This document shows, in pieces, positions 1 through 9,245 of a stretch of DNA of 64,000 nucleotides. Source of the DNA: Arctopsyche grandis (Eukaryota > Arthropoda > Insecta > Trichoptera > Hydropsychidae); assembly GCF_051622035.1 (NCBI RefSeq), contig NC_135366.1, positions 2,883,001-2,947,000 of the forward strand. Direction: 5' to 3'. The number at the start of each line of letters is the position of its first letter. Position 1 is the stretch's first letter. Both the position numbers and the translations under genes were made by a program. Under the pieces are notes generated by a model, which saw only the letters and a program-made list of their open reading frames with translations, ran no database searches and was not told the DNA's origin.

Positions 1-18
1 TTAAATAAAAATAGTCAC

Positions 19-1326
19 CTTGGAAAAACACAGTCCAATAGTACCGGTTCCACAACATATATCAATGACGGTAGAATTGTTTTGGGAATCTGATAAATCA
101 ATGGCACTTTGGTATAAAATTTCCGCTGCTCCTGTATTTACCTGAATGATACAAAGAATTTATTTTGTATTATTTGAAAATCGAAACGAAATAAAAAATG
201 CTAATGTGGACTTTATCTATGTATTTGAGGAATATAAGGTCACAAACAAAATTCGATAATTAAGCATACACATTCTGGTTATGAGAGCATTTTCGATGCA
301 AATTGAGCGCAAATGTAGGGAAACTTTCACAGGAAAAAAGTTCTACTTCCGGTTGTAGGATTTTGTTCGAAATTATTTTAATACTTAAAATCACTATAAT
401 TATTATACACATTAAATATAAAGAAAATCAAAATAATTTAAAAGTTCAAAATAAAATAATTAAATATTGTTTAAAAAAAAATGCTACTTTCGGTTTGTGA
501 ATTTTGACCAAAACCTTATCAGCTCTAAGTTAGTACATAAAGAATACAAATATAAATTTTCGGCTTGATATGTTCAGGGGTGTGGATAGAATCGTGGTCA
601 CAACATTTTTGACTCTTCTAAGAGGAAAAAATCCCACTTCCGGTTTATTAAATTAAGTGATTTTTTTTTTATTTTCATCACATTGATACAAGAATTATAC
701 TTTTTCGTGAAGATCACACGTGTTTAAGGGGTATAAAAAATTGAACAAGATTAAACTGCCACTTCCGGTTGACGGATGCTTACCAAATTTTCTACATAAC
801 TTGGTATTACGCTTAAATTTCTAAATATGAAATTTCAGTTCAATAAATCAAAAGGTTTCTGAGAAAAACATCAAAAACCTCGATTCTCTAGAGTAAAAGT
901 ACTACTTCCGGTTCAGATAAAAATATTTAAAAAATATAAAGTTATAAAAATTATTATTTCTATTACATGTGAAAAAATTTCAGTCCGATTCAGTTAGTGG
1001 TTTGGGGGATAATTGAATTCAAAAACTTAAAATAAAGAGGACACCTATAAGGGGAGGTACCATTTCCGGGCAACTTAAAAATTTGAAAAAAATTTACGGC
1101 GTGTCGATAAGAATTTCAGTAACCGATACTATATTTCAGTTCGATAGGAATAATGGTGTTCAAAAAATCCCCAAAATACGCAGACACACATTTTTCTAGA
1201 TCATGAAAACATGATCAGTGATCGGTTCTGAGTTCGAATCAGTCAAAATCTCGAGTTCGAATTTTCACATGATCACAAAACTTCATCTATTGTTACTACG
1301 TACATAGATAAAGTAAATATATACTA

Positions 1327-1395
<69 letters not shown>

Positions 1396-1406
1396 CCAGC
1401 TGGTTA

Positions 1407-1456
<50 letters not shown>

Positions 1457-4400
1457 TAACCAGCAGTATGGCTCGGTGGTTGCGTTTATGTTTAGGACCG
1501 AGCAGTTACCAGGTTCGATTCCATACTAACCTTTAATACTACTAGTCAGACTTGGATATTTGTGACTCCAAGACGATCGTTTCTTATCAGAGTTTGTCAA
1601 TTTATCTGATTTCATTGTTGAAACGGTTCCTCCATAAAATTAGCAAAAATCATCCTACGCGCTGTCACAAATATCTGAATTTGATTTATGTATAATAGGT
1701 AAAAATTTATGTAAAAGTCTCTATGGATTCATTAATTAATTAACTGTTAATTTCGTGTTCTTCAGTCTATCGAAATACAGTGATTTATGTAATAAAAATG
1801 CTGCAATGTATGTAATTAATTGTCTAGGAAGGCGCATTGGAGTCTACCTGTTAGGCCTTTCTAGTATATTTATTTTATTTATTTATATATATTTTAGCTA
1901 TCAAGCTAATTTAAAAAAAAATACATCTTAATTATTATACTTAACTCTAAAATTTATAATTAACTTATATGTACTGTCCCTCACAGAGGTGTCTCTTCGC
2001 ACCTCGCAGGAATGCATCCATGTTTTTAGCAGACCTGACGCACTCAGGGAGGGCATTATACATGAGCACACCCCTGTGAAAAACACCCCCAGCCGTCTTA
2101 TTCTTTCTTACTCTACTTACAACTAGTTTGTCCTTATTTCTAGTATAAAAACTATGTTTATCTCTATTCCTTATTATATAATCATCAAAATACTTAGGTA
2201 ATAACTTATGATCTAACTTATAAACAAAAGACAATGTACTAATATTTAGACTAATTCTAATACTCATCCATCCTAATTCATCTAACATACTTCCAATACT
2301 CTTAAATCTACTCACATTCAAAATAGCTCTCATAGCTTTATTCTGTATTTTTTGCATTTTTTCTAAATCTTGGCCACTAAACAAATTAAGCACAGTGGCA
2401 CAATAAACCACATGTGGCAAGACAATTGAATTAAACACTAAAATTTTACTTTTTTTACTTAAAATATTTCTTAATCTACATAATACACCAACTTTTCTAG
2501 CCATTTTTTTTATTATATAGTCAGCGTGCATTTTAAAATTTAGTCCTGAATCTATGTATACACCTAAGTATTTTATATTTTCAACTTTTTCAATTAACTT
2601 ATCATCAATTCTAATTTCATTCAATATATTTTTATTTTTACCATTCAACCACATCATTTTTGTTTTATTCACATTCAACTTTAATTTATTTTCACACAAC
2701 CAGTCATTCACATAATTTAATTCTATATTTAAAATCTCAGACATTACATCAACATTCTTTCCAATTATATATATCAATGTATCATCTGCAAACAAATGTA
2801 TTTTACACATCTTAATTACCTTAACAATATCGTTTATATATAATATAAATAATAAGGGTCCCAATTTGGACCCTTGCGGCACTCCATGAGGTGTTACAAA
2901 TTCAGAGGATAACACCTTATCAATTTTTACTCTTTGCCTTCTATTATTTAAGTATGATTGAAGCCACTTTAATACTATACCATTTATTCCTAACTTATAT
3001 AATTTTTGTAATAAAATATTCCTATCTACTGTCTCGAACGCTCGCTTAAAATCTAGAAAAACTGCTCCAACAACCATGCTAGATTCATCCATCGTCTCCA
3101 TCCAATCAGAAACCACCAATTGGATAGCAGTTTCTGTTGAATGTTTCACTCTAAATCCAGACTGTTCCACAACCAAACAATCATTTATACTAATGAACTC
3201 TTTCAATTGAATCATAACGATTTCCTCCAGCATCTTCTCAACAATTGGTAACATATTGATGGGCCTCATTTCACTGGCTTTATGTGTGCCCGTAACCTTT
3301 GGTACCGGTACAATAGTAGACACCTTCCATGCATCCGGGACGGATCCCACTTCTAACGATTCATTTATTAATTTCAGTAACTGAGGTCCAACCATGTCCC
3401 AAGTGTTGATTAAAATATCTAGAGTCAATCCATCCATACTAGAAACTGATTTCATGCCCTTCAATACACCATTTAATCCCTCCATTTCCACTAATTTAAA
3501 CCTTTCAAACTTATTTAAACCCAAATTAATATCATCATTCACACTATTATGCCTTGTTTGTATTGAATTAACTATATCATTCACACTATTGATGTAAAAC
3601 TCATTCAATCTTTCAACCATATCCTCTTTATCATTATATACTACTCCCTCGACTTCTAATTCATTCAAAGAAACATTTTTTCCCCCGGAAATCAAAGTTT
3701 TAATTATTCGCCACATTTTTGTGGGATCTTTTTTTGCACCATCAATATTTCTTTCATGCCAATCCCTCTTCGCATTACGTAAAACATTCACACATTTATT
3801 CCTCTTTCTTTTATACTCTAACCAAGCCTTTTCTAATTGGATTCCATCCATAGCCTTAATAATTTTATATCTTTTATAACTAACATTCTTATCAACTAAG
3901 CTTTCCTTTACTTCCTTGGTAAACCAAGGTTTCAGCTTATGCTTATGCATGATTCTTGTGGTTTTTACGCATTTACTTTTAGAATATGTTATATTACGAT
4001 ACATTATCTCCCACATTTCATTCACACTATCACCATCCTTTCTCCATACACACTCCTTTAACAATTCATTCATCAATTGATAATCAATGTTTTCTCTTTC
4101 AGTCACCTGCATATTTTTAAGTCCTCCGTTACTAAACCGCTGTCCCAAAAACATGTTGACAATAGAATGGTCTCCTATTCTCGGTACATCTTTCACCTCA
4201 CACCGCAGATCCATTATATTTGTTATAACCAAATCAATGAGAGAGCTTGATAAATTATTCACTCTCGTTGCTTCCGTCACTTTTTGTTTAAAACCCAATT
4301 CATTTACCCAATTTCTCAACTTTTTTACATAAAATTCTTCTGTCTGTAACCAATTAAAATTCCAGTCCCCAAACATAATTATATTTTTACTCACATCTAT

Positions 4401-7400
4401 ACTTCTTTCACTCAATTCTTCTAAAAATTTAAGAAATCTTCCACTTCTACCATTCGGAGAGCGGTAAATTACTAGCAAAAACACAGTAACTCCATTCACA
4501 AGCAGATCCACACCAATTGTCCAAAACTCACCATCAACCTTATTAACTATTACATTACCGTAACTTAAATCATCCCTTAAATACAATAGTACCCCACCCG
4601 TATGTCTAGAATTAGAGTCACATCTCAAAACACAATATCCATCTATATTCAGCTCAAAATCTTCAAAATCACTAGTTACATGCGTTTCACTTAAACCTAT
4701 AAATAATGGTTTTTGACTTACAGTTAAACTCCAAACCTCATCCTTGTGAGCAAAAAAACTTTGTACATTTATACTGATACCTTTTGGTGGTTGCTATATA
4801 TTATTATACTTAATTCTATTTCTCATTAATTCTATATTTCTTTTATATACACTGCACTTAGTGTCCAACGGTCCGTGATTTGTGTTCAAATTTAATTTTA
4901 ATTTATTATTACTTTTAAAGCAATTATTACATTTTATTATTTTATTGTTACATCCCTCGCTTTTGTGCCCTTCTTCTCCACATTTCGCACATGTCACCTT
5001 GTTTCTACAATCCACCGCTTTGTGATTAAATCCGTAACAATTTAGACATCTTAGAATATTAATTTCTTCAAAAACCCTACATCTATCCCAATTTATATTT
5101 ACTTTTCCATCTTCAATAAATCTTTTAAATGTATTGCAATCTACTTCCACTATCGCATTATATTTATTATTTTTTCTACTTTTCCATATTTTTAACACCT
5201 TCAGTTCACCATCATTTATAACTTCTTGATTTTGATTCATCAAACACTCAGCCAACTGTTCACTTGTAAGTTCCTCCGACATATCTACAATTTTAATTTT
5301 GGGATTTTTTAATTCCCCTCTTTTAACATTATAATTCTCCCCTAATTTATTTTCTACTTCTTTTATTAATTTAATACTATCCTGTGCACTGTTACACGTT
5401 ACAGCAATGCCCCCTTTACCGATTTTTTTAACCCCTTGTATTCCTATTTTTAGTTCCTTTGGTTTTATTAAACTTTTGCATTCCTCCTTTGTTTTGTCCG
5501 TTTCTTGGATTTTTTTCGGAACAATTATTGTTATGTCTTTATTATTCTTCTTAAGTGCATTTGCATAACTATTTTCACTCTTATTTACACTTTTTAAAAT
5601 GTTTAATTCACTGTTGGTTTTTATTATATTTATGTCTTTTTGTATATTGTTTTTCAAATTTTTAAATTCACTTCTTAATTCACATATTACATCCAAAAAT
5701 TGTTCCTTATCATTATTTTCATTTTCACAAATATATTCAACTAATTTTTTTACTGATGTAATTAAAAATGTCTTATTGTCATTTGATATACTGTTAGTTT
5801 TTGTGGTCAAAATGTCCATAATTTTTTTTTCAATTGTTATTACTTCACTTATGCGTTCTGATGCCATTATTATACACTTAGAACGTACACATAATTATAT
5901 ATTACAAATTTATTTTTAATTTTTTAATTGTTACAATTTCGTTGTCCAAATCGCCACACACGTAATCAACGTCTGTACACGATCACGACACGAACGATAC
6001 TGTGTCTATGTAAAATAAATAAAATATACAATGCGATGCAAATACCTGGAAGAAAGACTGTGGCGATATTCTAAACTTAAGTCCGTGTATATAGTCGAAG
6101 ATATGCGTCTCACCAAAAAGATGTTCTACGTTGGGAGTTGGCACACCAAATCCCGTACTGAAAGATGATAGTTAATCATTTATTAATTTTTTATAACAAC
6201 AGTGATCTCGGTTACTACAAATCGAGAACAAAATTTAAATACAATTACAGATAAGTTAACCCTTTGCCCGCGGCAATAAATATAGCGAACAAGCCCTGTA
6301 CGCGGCACCTTTTTCGCAAATTTGGCAATCGAGTTTTCGACCTTAAATACAGATTTTAATATTTACTCAAGTAACCAGTTATGTTAATTAACACATAAAG
6401 TATTATTTTAAACAATAAAATACATAATATATCTCGTAGTTTTGGATTAATCGTCAAATAATCATTCTTTATAATTGTATGAAGACGTGACGTCACATAA
6501 ACGAGGTTTCAGTATGGTTCCACAAAAACTAATTTTTTGACTGGTATATATTCATTTTAAGCAAATTGAATAGATGGCATTCAACTCTCAGTAATATATT
6601 CAACCAATTTTGAACCTTAAAACAGTTGAAATAGGCGCATATAAGGCTCAAAATCCCGTGCAAAGTTCAGAAATTCTATGGAAGACAGCCGCGCTACAGA
6701 CTTGTCGCCCAAAGCTTCCATAGAAGACGGCCGCAGGCAAACGGTTAAGTATTGATTTCTATATTAAATATGTTTATGTATTATACCGTTTTGGTAGTCT
6801 CAAAAAGTATATGGATTTTATGCCGTGTTCTTTGACATTATCATTGGTTAGGTATTCCACTAACGATTTATTCAAATCGCTTATAACTTCTTCAGAAAGA
6901 TCCTAAAACACACTTCATTAGAACAGCCGTATCGCAATATTGTATTCTATACATTCAACATTACATAAAGATGCTAACTTGGGAACATAACGATATGATC
7001 AACATTAAATCGTTATTATGCACCGATTGTCTGACGGTGAGCTGCTTCCAAAATCCACTGTGATCTTCTGGTGAATAAGCTTTCAATTCACTCGAACGGA
7101 CGAATTCTTGAAACAACTTTTACATAAATTAAAACAAGGAATTGAATTTCATATACAAAATACAAATAAACTCGCACGTAATTACCAAAACAGCTTTTTT
7201 CATCTCTTTGGGAATATGGCACAAATTATCTACGGGAGCAACGCCGGTGAATCCGCTCACATAACTTCCTAATCTAAAGCCGACAGTTGGTAAATTGGTT
7301 TCAATATCAAATCCGATTGTAAATTCACACTTATTTCTATACTCTTCTATTTTTGGAGCAGTCTTAATTGGTCCGAACTCGCATATAAGGCCGTCGTGTA

Positions 7401-8312
7401 TTTTCCTTTTTTTTGAAATCAAATCTCTAAGATCTTTATTCATAATCCAAAGCTCGTTGCCTAATTTAAGAAGAACATCTCTCATCGATTTTTGTTTCAT
7501 TTCCACCTAAAATTGAATTACATACATATAATTAGTACTAGTTATTATTATGATTCGGTAGATTAATTGATATTAACCTGCTTGTCGTATTTTATATTCC
7601 AATAAGGAATTGAACTATCTTTCAATTTTTCTTCTTGCGATCTGGTGTCAATTTTCTTAGCAGAATTTTCACTATCTGCCGCTTCTGATTTTCTCTTCTT
7701 TACCAGAGGATCTGGCGTCGGAAGAGCAGTCTTCAAAATAAAAATATTAATCAAACAAATGTGGTCATCATCGTAATCCAGTCTATTAAGATTATTTTTA
7801 CCTTGCAGACGAGTTTACTGCCTTTCCATTGATAACCATCGAGGAGGGATATTGCTTTGGTTTTTTCGTCTTCGTTCGGAAAGCAGACGAATAGGTATTT
7901 ACTTTTTTTATGTGGAGGTTTTACTTTCACTGGATTTAACTTCAATTTTGAAGTCAAAAGTTTCCTAAATTCCTGAAATTTTACACAAATAATGTTAAAT
8001 CTCATCGATTCTAATAATGGAGAAGTACTGAGGATGAAAGGCCACTAATTTCTAGGTCTGTATGATCGAAACTTATTTTTTAGGTTATGTTGTTTATTTG
8101 TTTATATCACTCACGCTGATTCCGTAGAACTTTGGAAGGTTATTCACTTCTATTTTGAAACGTTCTGATGAGAATCCGCCAGTTTCTAAATAAGAAAACT
8201 CGTCCATAACAGCCGGCTTATCATCAGGCGTAGTCATCACAAAAACACGAGGCTGAACATCAACTGTCAAACACGCGTTGGCAGTTGTCGTAGCAACTAA
8301 GAAGTCGACCAT
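19..8312 (-). CDS. TRMT2A: tRNA (uracil-5-)-methyltransferase homolog A, 3' end outside window
   Basis: Eight in-phase exons: 8312-8115, 7972-7802, 7730-7578, 7506-7186, 7116-6979, 6902-6787, 6157-6046 and 141-19, 444 codons so far. The family makes 5-methyluridine at position 54 of tRNA using S-adenosylmethionine. Exons 1-2 encode an RRM-like domain ([13 protein letters not shown]), exon 3 a charged linker, exons 4-7 the TRAM/uracil-methyltransferase core ([32 protein letters not shown]), and exon 8 the SAM-binding motif [11 protein letters not shown]. The catalytic cysteine region lies past the left edge. The first ATG (8312) is used; ATGs further into exon 1 could be the real start. Exon 5 uses the acceptor at 7117, which keeps LFQEF in frame. 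The intron between exons 7 and 8 is 5.9 kb and holds a LINE, a SINE and a satellite; the intron before exon 7 holds a TTAA MITE. Identity rests on recognised conserved motifs; confidence is high. Confidence 0.9.
300..1100. repeat. diverged satellite of about 145 bp, six units
   Basis: The core ACTTCCGGTT or a close variant recurs near 341, 480, 632, 759, 901 and 1060, spaced 127-158 bp. Units also share an AAATTTCAGTYCGAT-like stretch. The array lies in the large TRMT2A intron, between the SAM-motif exon and the AT microsatellite. No coding potential is seen. Confidence 0.6.
1329..1451. repeat. (AT)n microsatellite interrupted by a short palindrome
   Basis: Almost uninterrupted AT dinucleotides, broken in the middle by TTAACCAGCTGGTTAA, a perfect 16-bp palindrome. 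It immediately precedes the SINE. Confidence 0.9.
1463..1660 (+). mobile_element. tRNA-derived SINE, copy 1
   Basis: A pol III A box (TGGCTCGGTGG) and B box (GGTTCGATTCC) lie 34 bp apart at the 5' end. They are followed by a body, shared with copies at 15345-15550 and 35060-35245, that contains TGTGACTCCAAG, an ACGATCGTTT core and CATTGTTGAAACGGTTCC. The tail probably continues towards 1880, where the sequence ends in TTTATTTTATTTATT against the tail of the opposite-strand LINE. The downstream end is uncertain. Confidence 0.75.
1965..4793 (-). CDS. LINE ORF2: APE endonuclease and reverse transcriptase
   Basis: 942 codons run in frame directly after the ORF1 stop (UAG at 4796-4794). N-terminal APE endonuclease motifs: ISINVQSF (first catalytic Asn), GLSETHV (Glu), FGDWNFNW, and GDHSIV near the domain end. 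The reverse transcriptase follows with [36 protein letters not shown] and the catalytic FADDTLIY. The C-terminal region has no RNase H that I recognise. No ATG occurs in this frame until about codon 140 (NIIMFGDW), after the Asn and Glu endonuclease motifs. A start there would give a crippled endonuclease, so expression as an extension of ORF1 is the more economical reading. The product would nick target DNA and prime reverse transcription. Confidence 0.88.
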   Translation of the reverse strand, partial: QPPKGISINVQSFFAHKDEVWSLTVSQKPLFIGLSETHVTSDFEDFELNIDGYCVLRCDSNSRHTGGVLLYLRDDLSYGNVIVNKVDGEFWTIGVDLLVNGVTVFLLVIYRSPNGRSGRFLKFLEELSERSIDVSKNIIMFGDWNFNWLQTEEFYVKKLRNWVNELGFKQKVTEATRVNNLSSSLIDLVITNIMDLRCEVKDVPRIGDHSIVNMFLGQRFSNGGLKNMQVTERENIDYQLMNELLKECVWRKDGDSVNEMWEIMYRNITYSKSKCVKTTRIMHKHKLKPWFTKEVKESLVDKNVSYKRYKIIKAMDGIQLEKAWLEYKRKRNKCVNVLRNAKRDWHERNIDGAKKDPTKMWRIIKTLISGGKNVSLNELEVEGVVYNDKEDMVERLNEFYINSVNDIVNSIQTRHNSVNDDINLGLNKFERFKLVEMEGLNGVLKGMKSVSSMDGLTLDILINTWDMVGPQLLKLINESLEVGSVPDAWKVSTIVPVPKVTGTHKASEMRPINMLPIVEKMLEEIVMIQLKEFISINDCLVVEQSGFRVKHSTETAIQLVVSDWMETMDESSMVVGAVFLDFKRAFETVDRNILLQKLYKLGINGIVLKWLQSYLNNRRQRVKIDKVLSSEFVTPHGVPQGSKLGPLLFILYINDIVKVIKMCKIHLFADDTLIYIIGKNVDVMSEILNIELNYVNDWLCENKLKLNVNKTKMMWLNGKNKNILNEIRIDDKLIEKVENIKYLGVYIDSGLNFKMHADYIIKKMARKVGVLCRLRNILSKKSKILVFNSIVLPHVVYCATVLNLFSGQDLEKMQKIQNKAMRAILNVSRFKSIGSMLDELGWMSIRISLNISTLSFVYKLDHKLLPKYFDDYIIRNRDKHSFYTRNKDKLVVSRVRKNKTAGGVFHRGVLMYNALPECVRSAKNMDAFLRGAKRHLCEGQYI
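4785..4800 (-). promoter_or_regulatory. Candidate stop-codon readthrough site between LINE ORF1 and ORF2
   Basis: The minus strand reads ATA TAG CAA CCA CCA. UAG-CAA-CCA fits the published UAG-CAR-YYA leaky-stop consensus (tobacco mosaic virus type). Upstream and downstream ORFs are in the same frame, and no ATG lies close enough for termination-reinitiation. Function is inferred; the alternative is that UAG arose by mutation from one fused ORF. Confidence 0.6.
4794..5867 (-). CDS. LINE ORF1: gag-like RNA-binding protein with CCHC zinc knuckles
   Basis: 357 aa from an ATG at 5867. The N-terminal half is Lys/Asn/Glu-rich and probably coiled coil (about residues 10-90). A middle domain of RRM-like character follows ([17 protein letters not shown]... 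to [10 protein letters not shown]). The C-terminus has CCHC knuckles [14 protein letters not shown] and [14 protein letters not shown], then a third Cys-rich stretch. In related LINEs such a protein packages the element RNA. It ends in UAG directly followed by CAA CCA in the same frame as ORF2. Confidence 0.85.
   Translation of the reverse strand: MASERISEVITIEKKIMDILTTKTNSISNDNKTFLITSVKKLVEYICENENNDKEQFLDVICELRSEFKNLKNNIQKDINIIKTNSELNILKSVNKSENSYANALKKNNKDITIIVPKKIQETDKTKEECKSLIKPKELKIGIQGVKKIGKGGIAVTCNSAQDSIKLIKEVENKLGENYNVKRGELKNPKIKIVDMSEELTSEQLAECLMNQNQEVINDGELKVLKIWKSRKNNKYNAIVEVDCNTFKRFIEDGKVNINWDRCRVFEEINILRCLNCYGFNHKAVDCRNKVTCAKCGEEGHKSEGCNNKIIKCNNCFKSNNKLKLNLNTNHGPLDTKCSVYKRNIELMRNRIKYNNI
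6260..6744. mobile_element. piggyBac-like MITE, TTAA-flanked, family P1 copy 1
   Basis: TTAA on both sides (6256-6259 and 6745-6748). Ends are CCCTTTGCCCGCGGC and the near-complement ...GGCCGCAGGCAAACGG. 485 bp, no coding capacity. It lies in the TRMT2A intron between exons 6 and 7. Homologous copies: 24850-25313 (truncated) and 31541-32042. Confidence 0.82.
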
Positions 8313-8554
8313 TGAATGGACACGACCTCATTTAATATAACATTTATATTTAAAGCATTATAGGACAGGAGGTTATATTGTGACCGTAACCCGGCCTATG
8401 GAAACTCGTTGTAGATAACAGAGGAAATTTATTTTCTTCAGTATATAAGTTTATTGTCAGTACAGAAAATTCACGGGGAAGTGGGCTAGTTGCCTGCTTC
8501 AGGGAAAAGCCTAACTGAACTGCCGTCTGTGGCTGCTGTACTGGTTTATATATG

Positions 8555-8900
8555 GGCACGGTGATGTCATCTTGTTCTCGGGGATTCCTCCGGGTTCAAG
8601 GGTTTCCATTGTGTGGGTGTGCCACAAGGTTGCTTGATGGGTATTCATCTGGAGCAAGTCGAATCGCCTTTATCGGTGGTCTGGATATGGGTGAGGAGAT
8701 GTCATCTCGTTCTCAAAGATTCTTCTAGGCTCAAGGGTATCCTTTGTGTGGCTGTGCCTCAAGGTTGCTTGATGATTGTTTATCTGGAGCGAGTCGAATC
8801 GCTTTTATCGGTGGTCTGGATATGGGTGAGGTGATATTACCTCGTTCTCGAATATTCTTCCAGGCGCAAGGGTATCCTTTGTGTAGTCGCATGCCTTGTG
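8555..8900. repeat. 135-bp minisatellite, about 2.5 units
   Basis: TATCGGTGGTCTGGATATGG recurs at 8671 and 8806, a period of 135 bp; flanking words such as CAAGGTTGCTTGATG repeat at the same spacing. More GC-rich than its surroundings. It lies between the TRMT2A start and the end of P450 gene A. The surrounding 8320-9245 holds nothing else I can identify; ORFs here are products of the repeat. Confidence 0.75.
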
Positions 8901-9245
8901 TTTTATGGGGTAATAGGATTTTTGCTATTTCGGTTGTTCCCTTGAACTCAAGTTTTGAACCAATCAATCAACTCAAGAAAAGATGATTGTTTTGGCTTTG
9001 CTGAAAACTCGTACAAGCTGTATTGTATTCCTACCGCAGCACTTATATTTTGATCTTTTAAAATGAATGTGAATTATCAGATTTTTCTCATTTATTTATT
9101 TCATTTCTTTTAATAATGTTTGATAAAATATAAAGAATATGTATACACATTTATATGACATATATTATATAATTTACATTAATTTGTAGTATATAAAATA
9201 ATACTCTACAAATACAAAGAACTCTGAAATTTTTGAAATTGTATA

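Larger units (their letters stand above)
1862..6000 (-). mobile_element. Full-length-looking non-LTR retrotransposon (LINE) with two ORFs
   Basis: Minus-strand order: a 5' UTR of about 130 bp (5' end inferred near 6000), ORF1, ORF2, then a 3' UTR ending in a small hairpin (TTAGCT-TGAT-AGCTAA near 1893-1909) and a (TAAA)n-like tail. Both ORFs are free of frameshifts and, apart from the UAG between them, of premature stops, so the insertion looks recent. Motifs fit the group of LINEs with an APE endonuclease and gag-like zinc knuckles (CR1/Jockey/I group); I cannot assign the clade. It sits antisense-neutral (same strand as the host gene) in a TRMT2A intron, starting roughly 50-100 bp from the 5' splice site at 6045. 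I could not fix a target-site duplication. Confidence 0.88.

Noticed and set aside
1486-1535. Functional tRNA gene
   Set aside because: A and B boxes are present but no cloverleaf closes, and the unit recurs with a shared non-tRNA body, so it is a SINE.
5599-5919. Hydrophobic ORF on the plus strand
   Set aside because: Antisense shadow of the AT-rich LINE ORF1.
7107-7110. TRMT2A exon 5 acceptor at TTTCAAG before AATTCGTC
   Set aside because: It would shift the frame; the acceptor at 7117-7118 keeps LFQEFVRSS in phase and matches the family.
8613-8986. Overlapping ORFs on both strands between TRMT2A and P450 gene A
   Set aside because: They translate a 135-bp minisatellite and have no recognisable domain.
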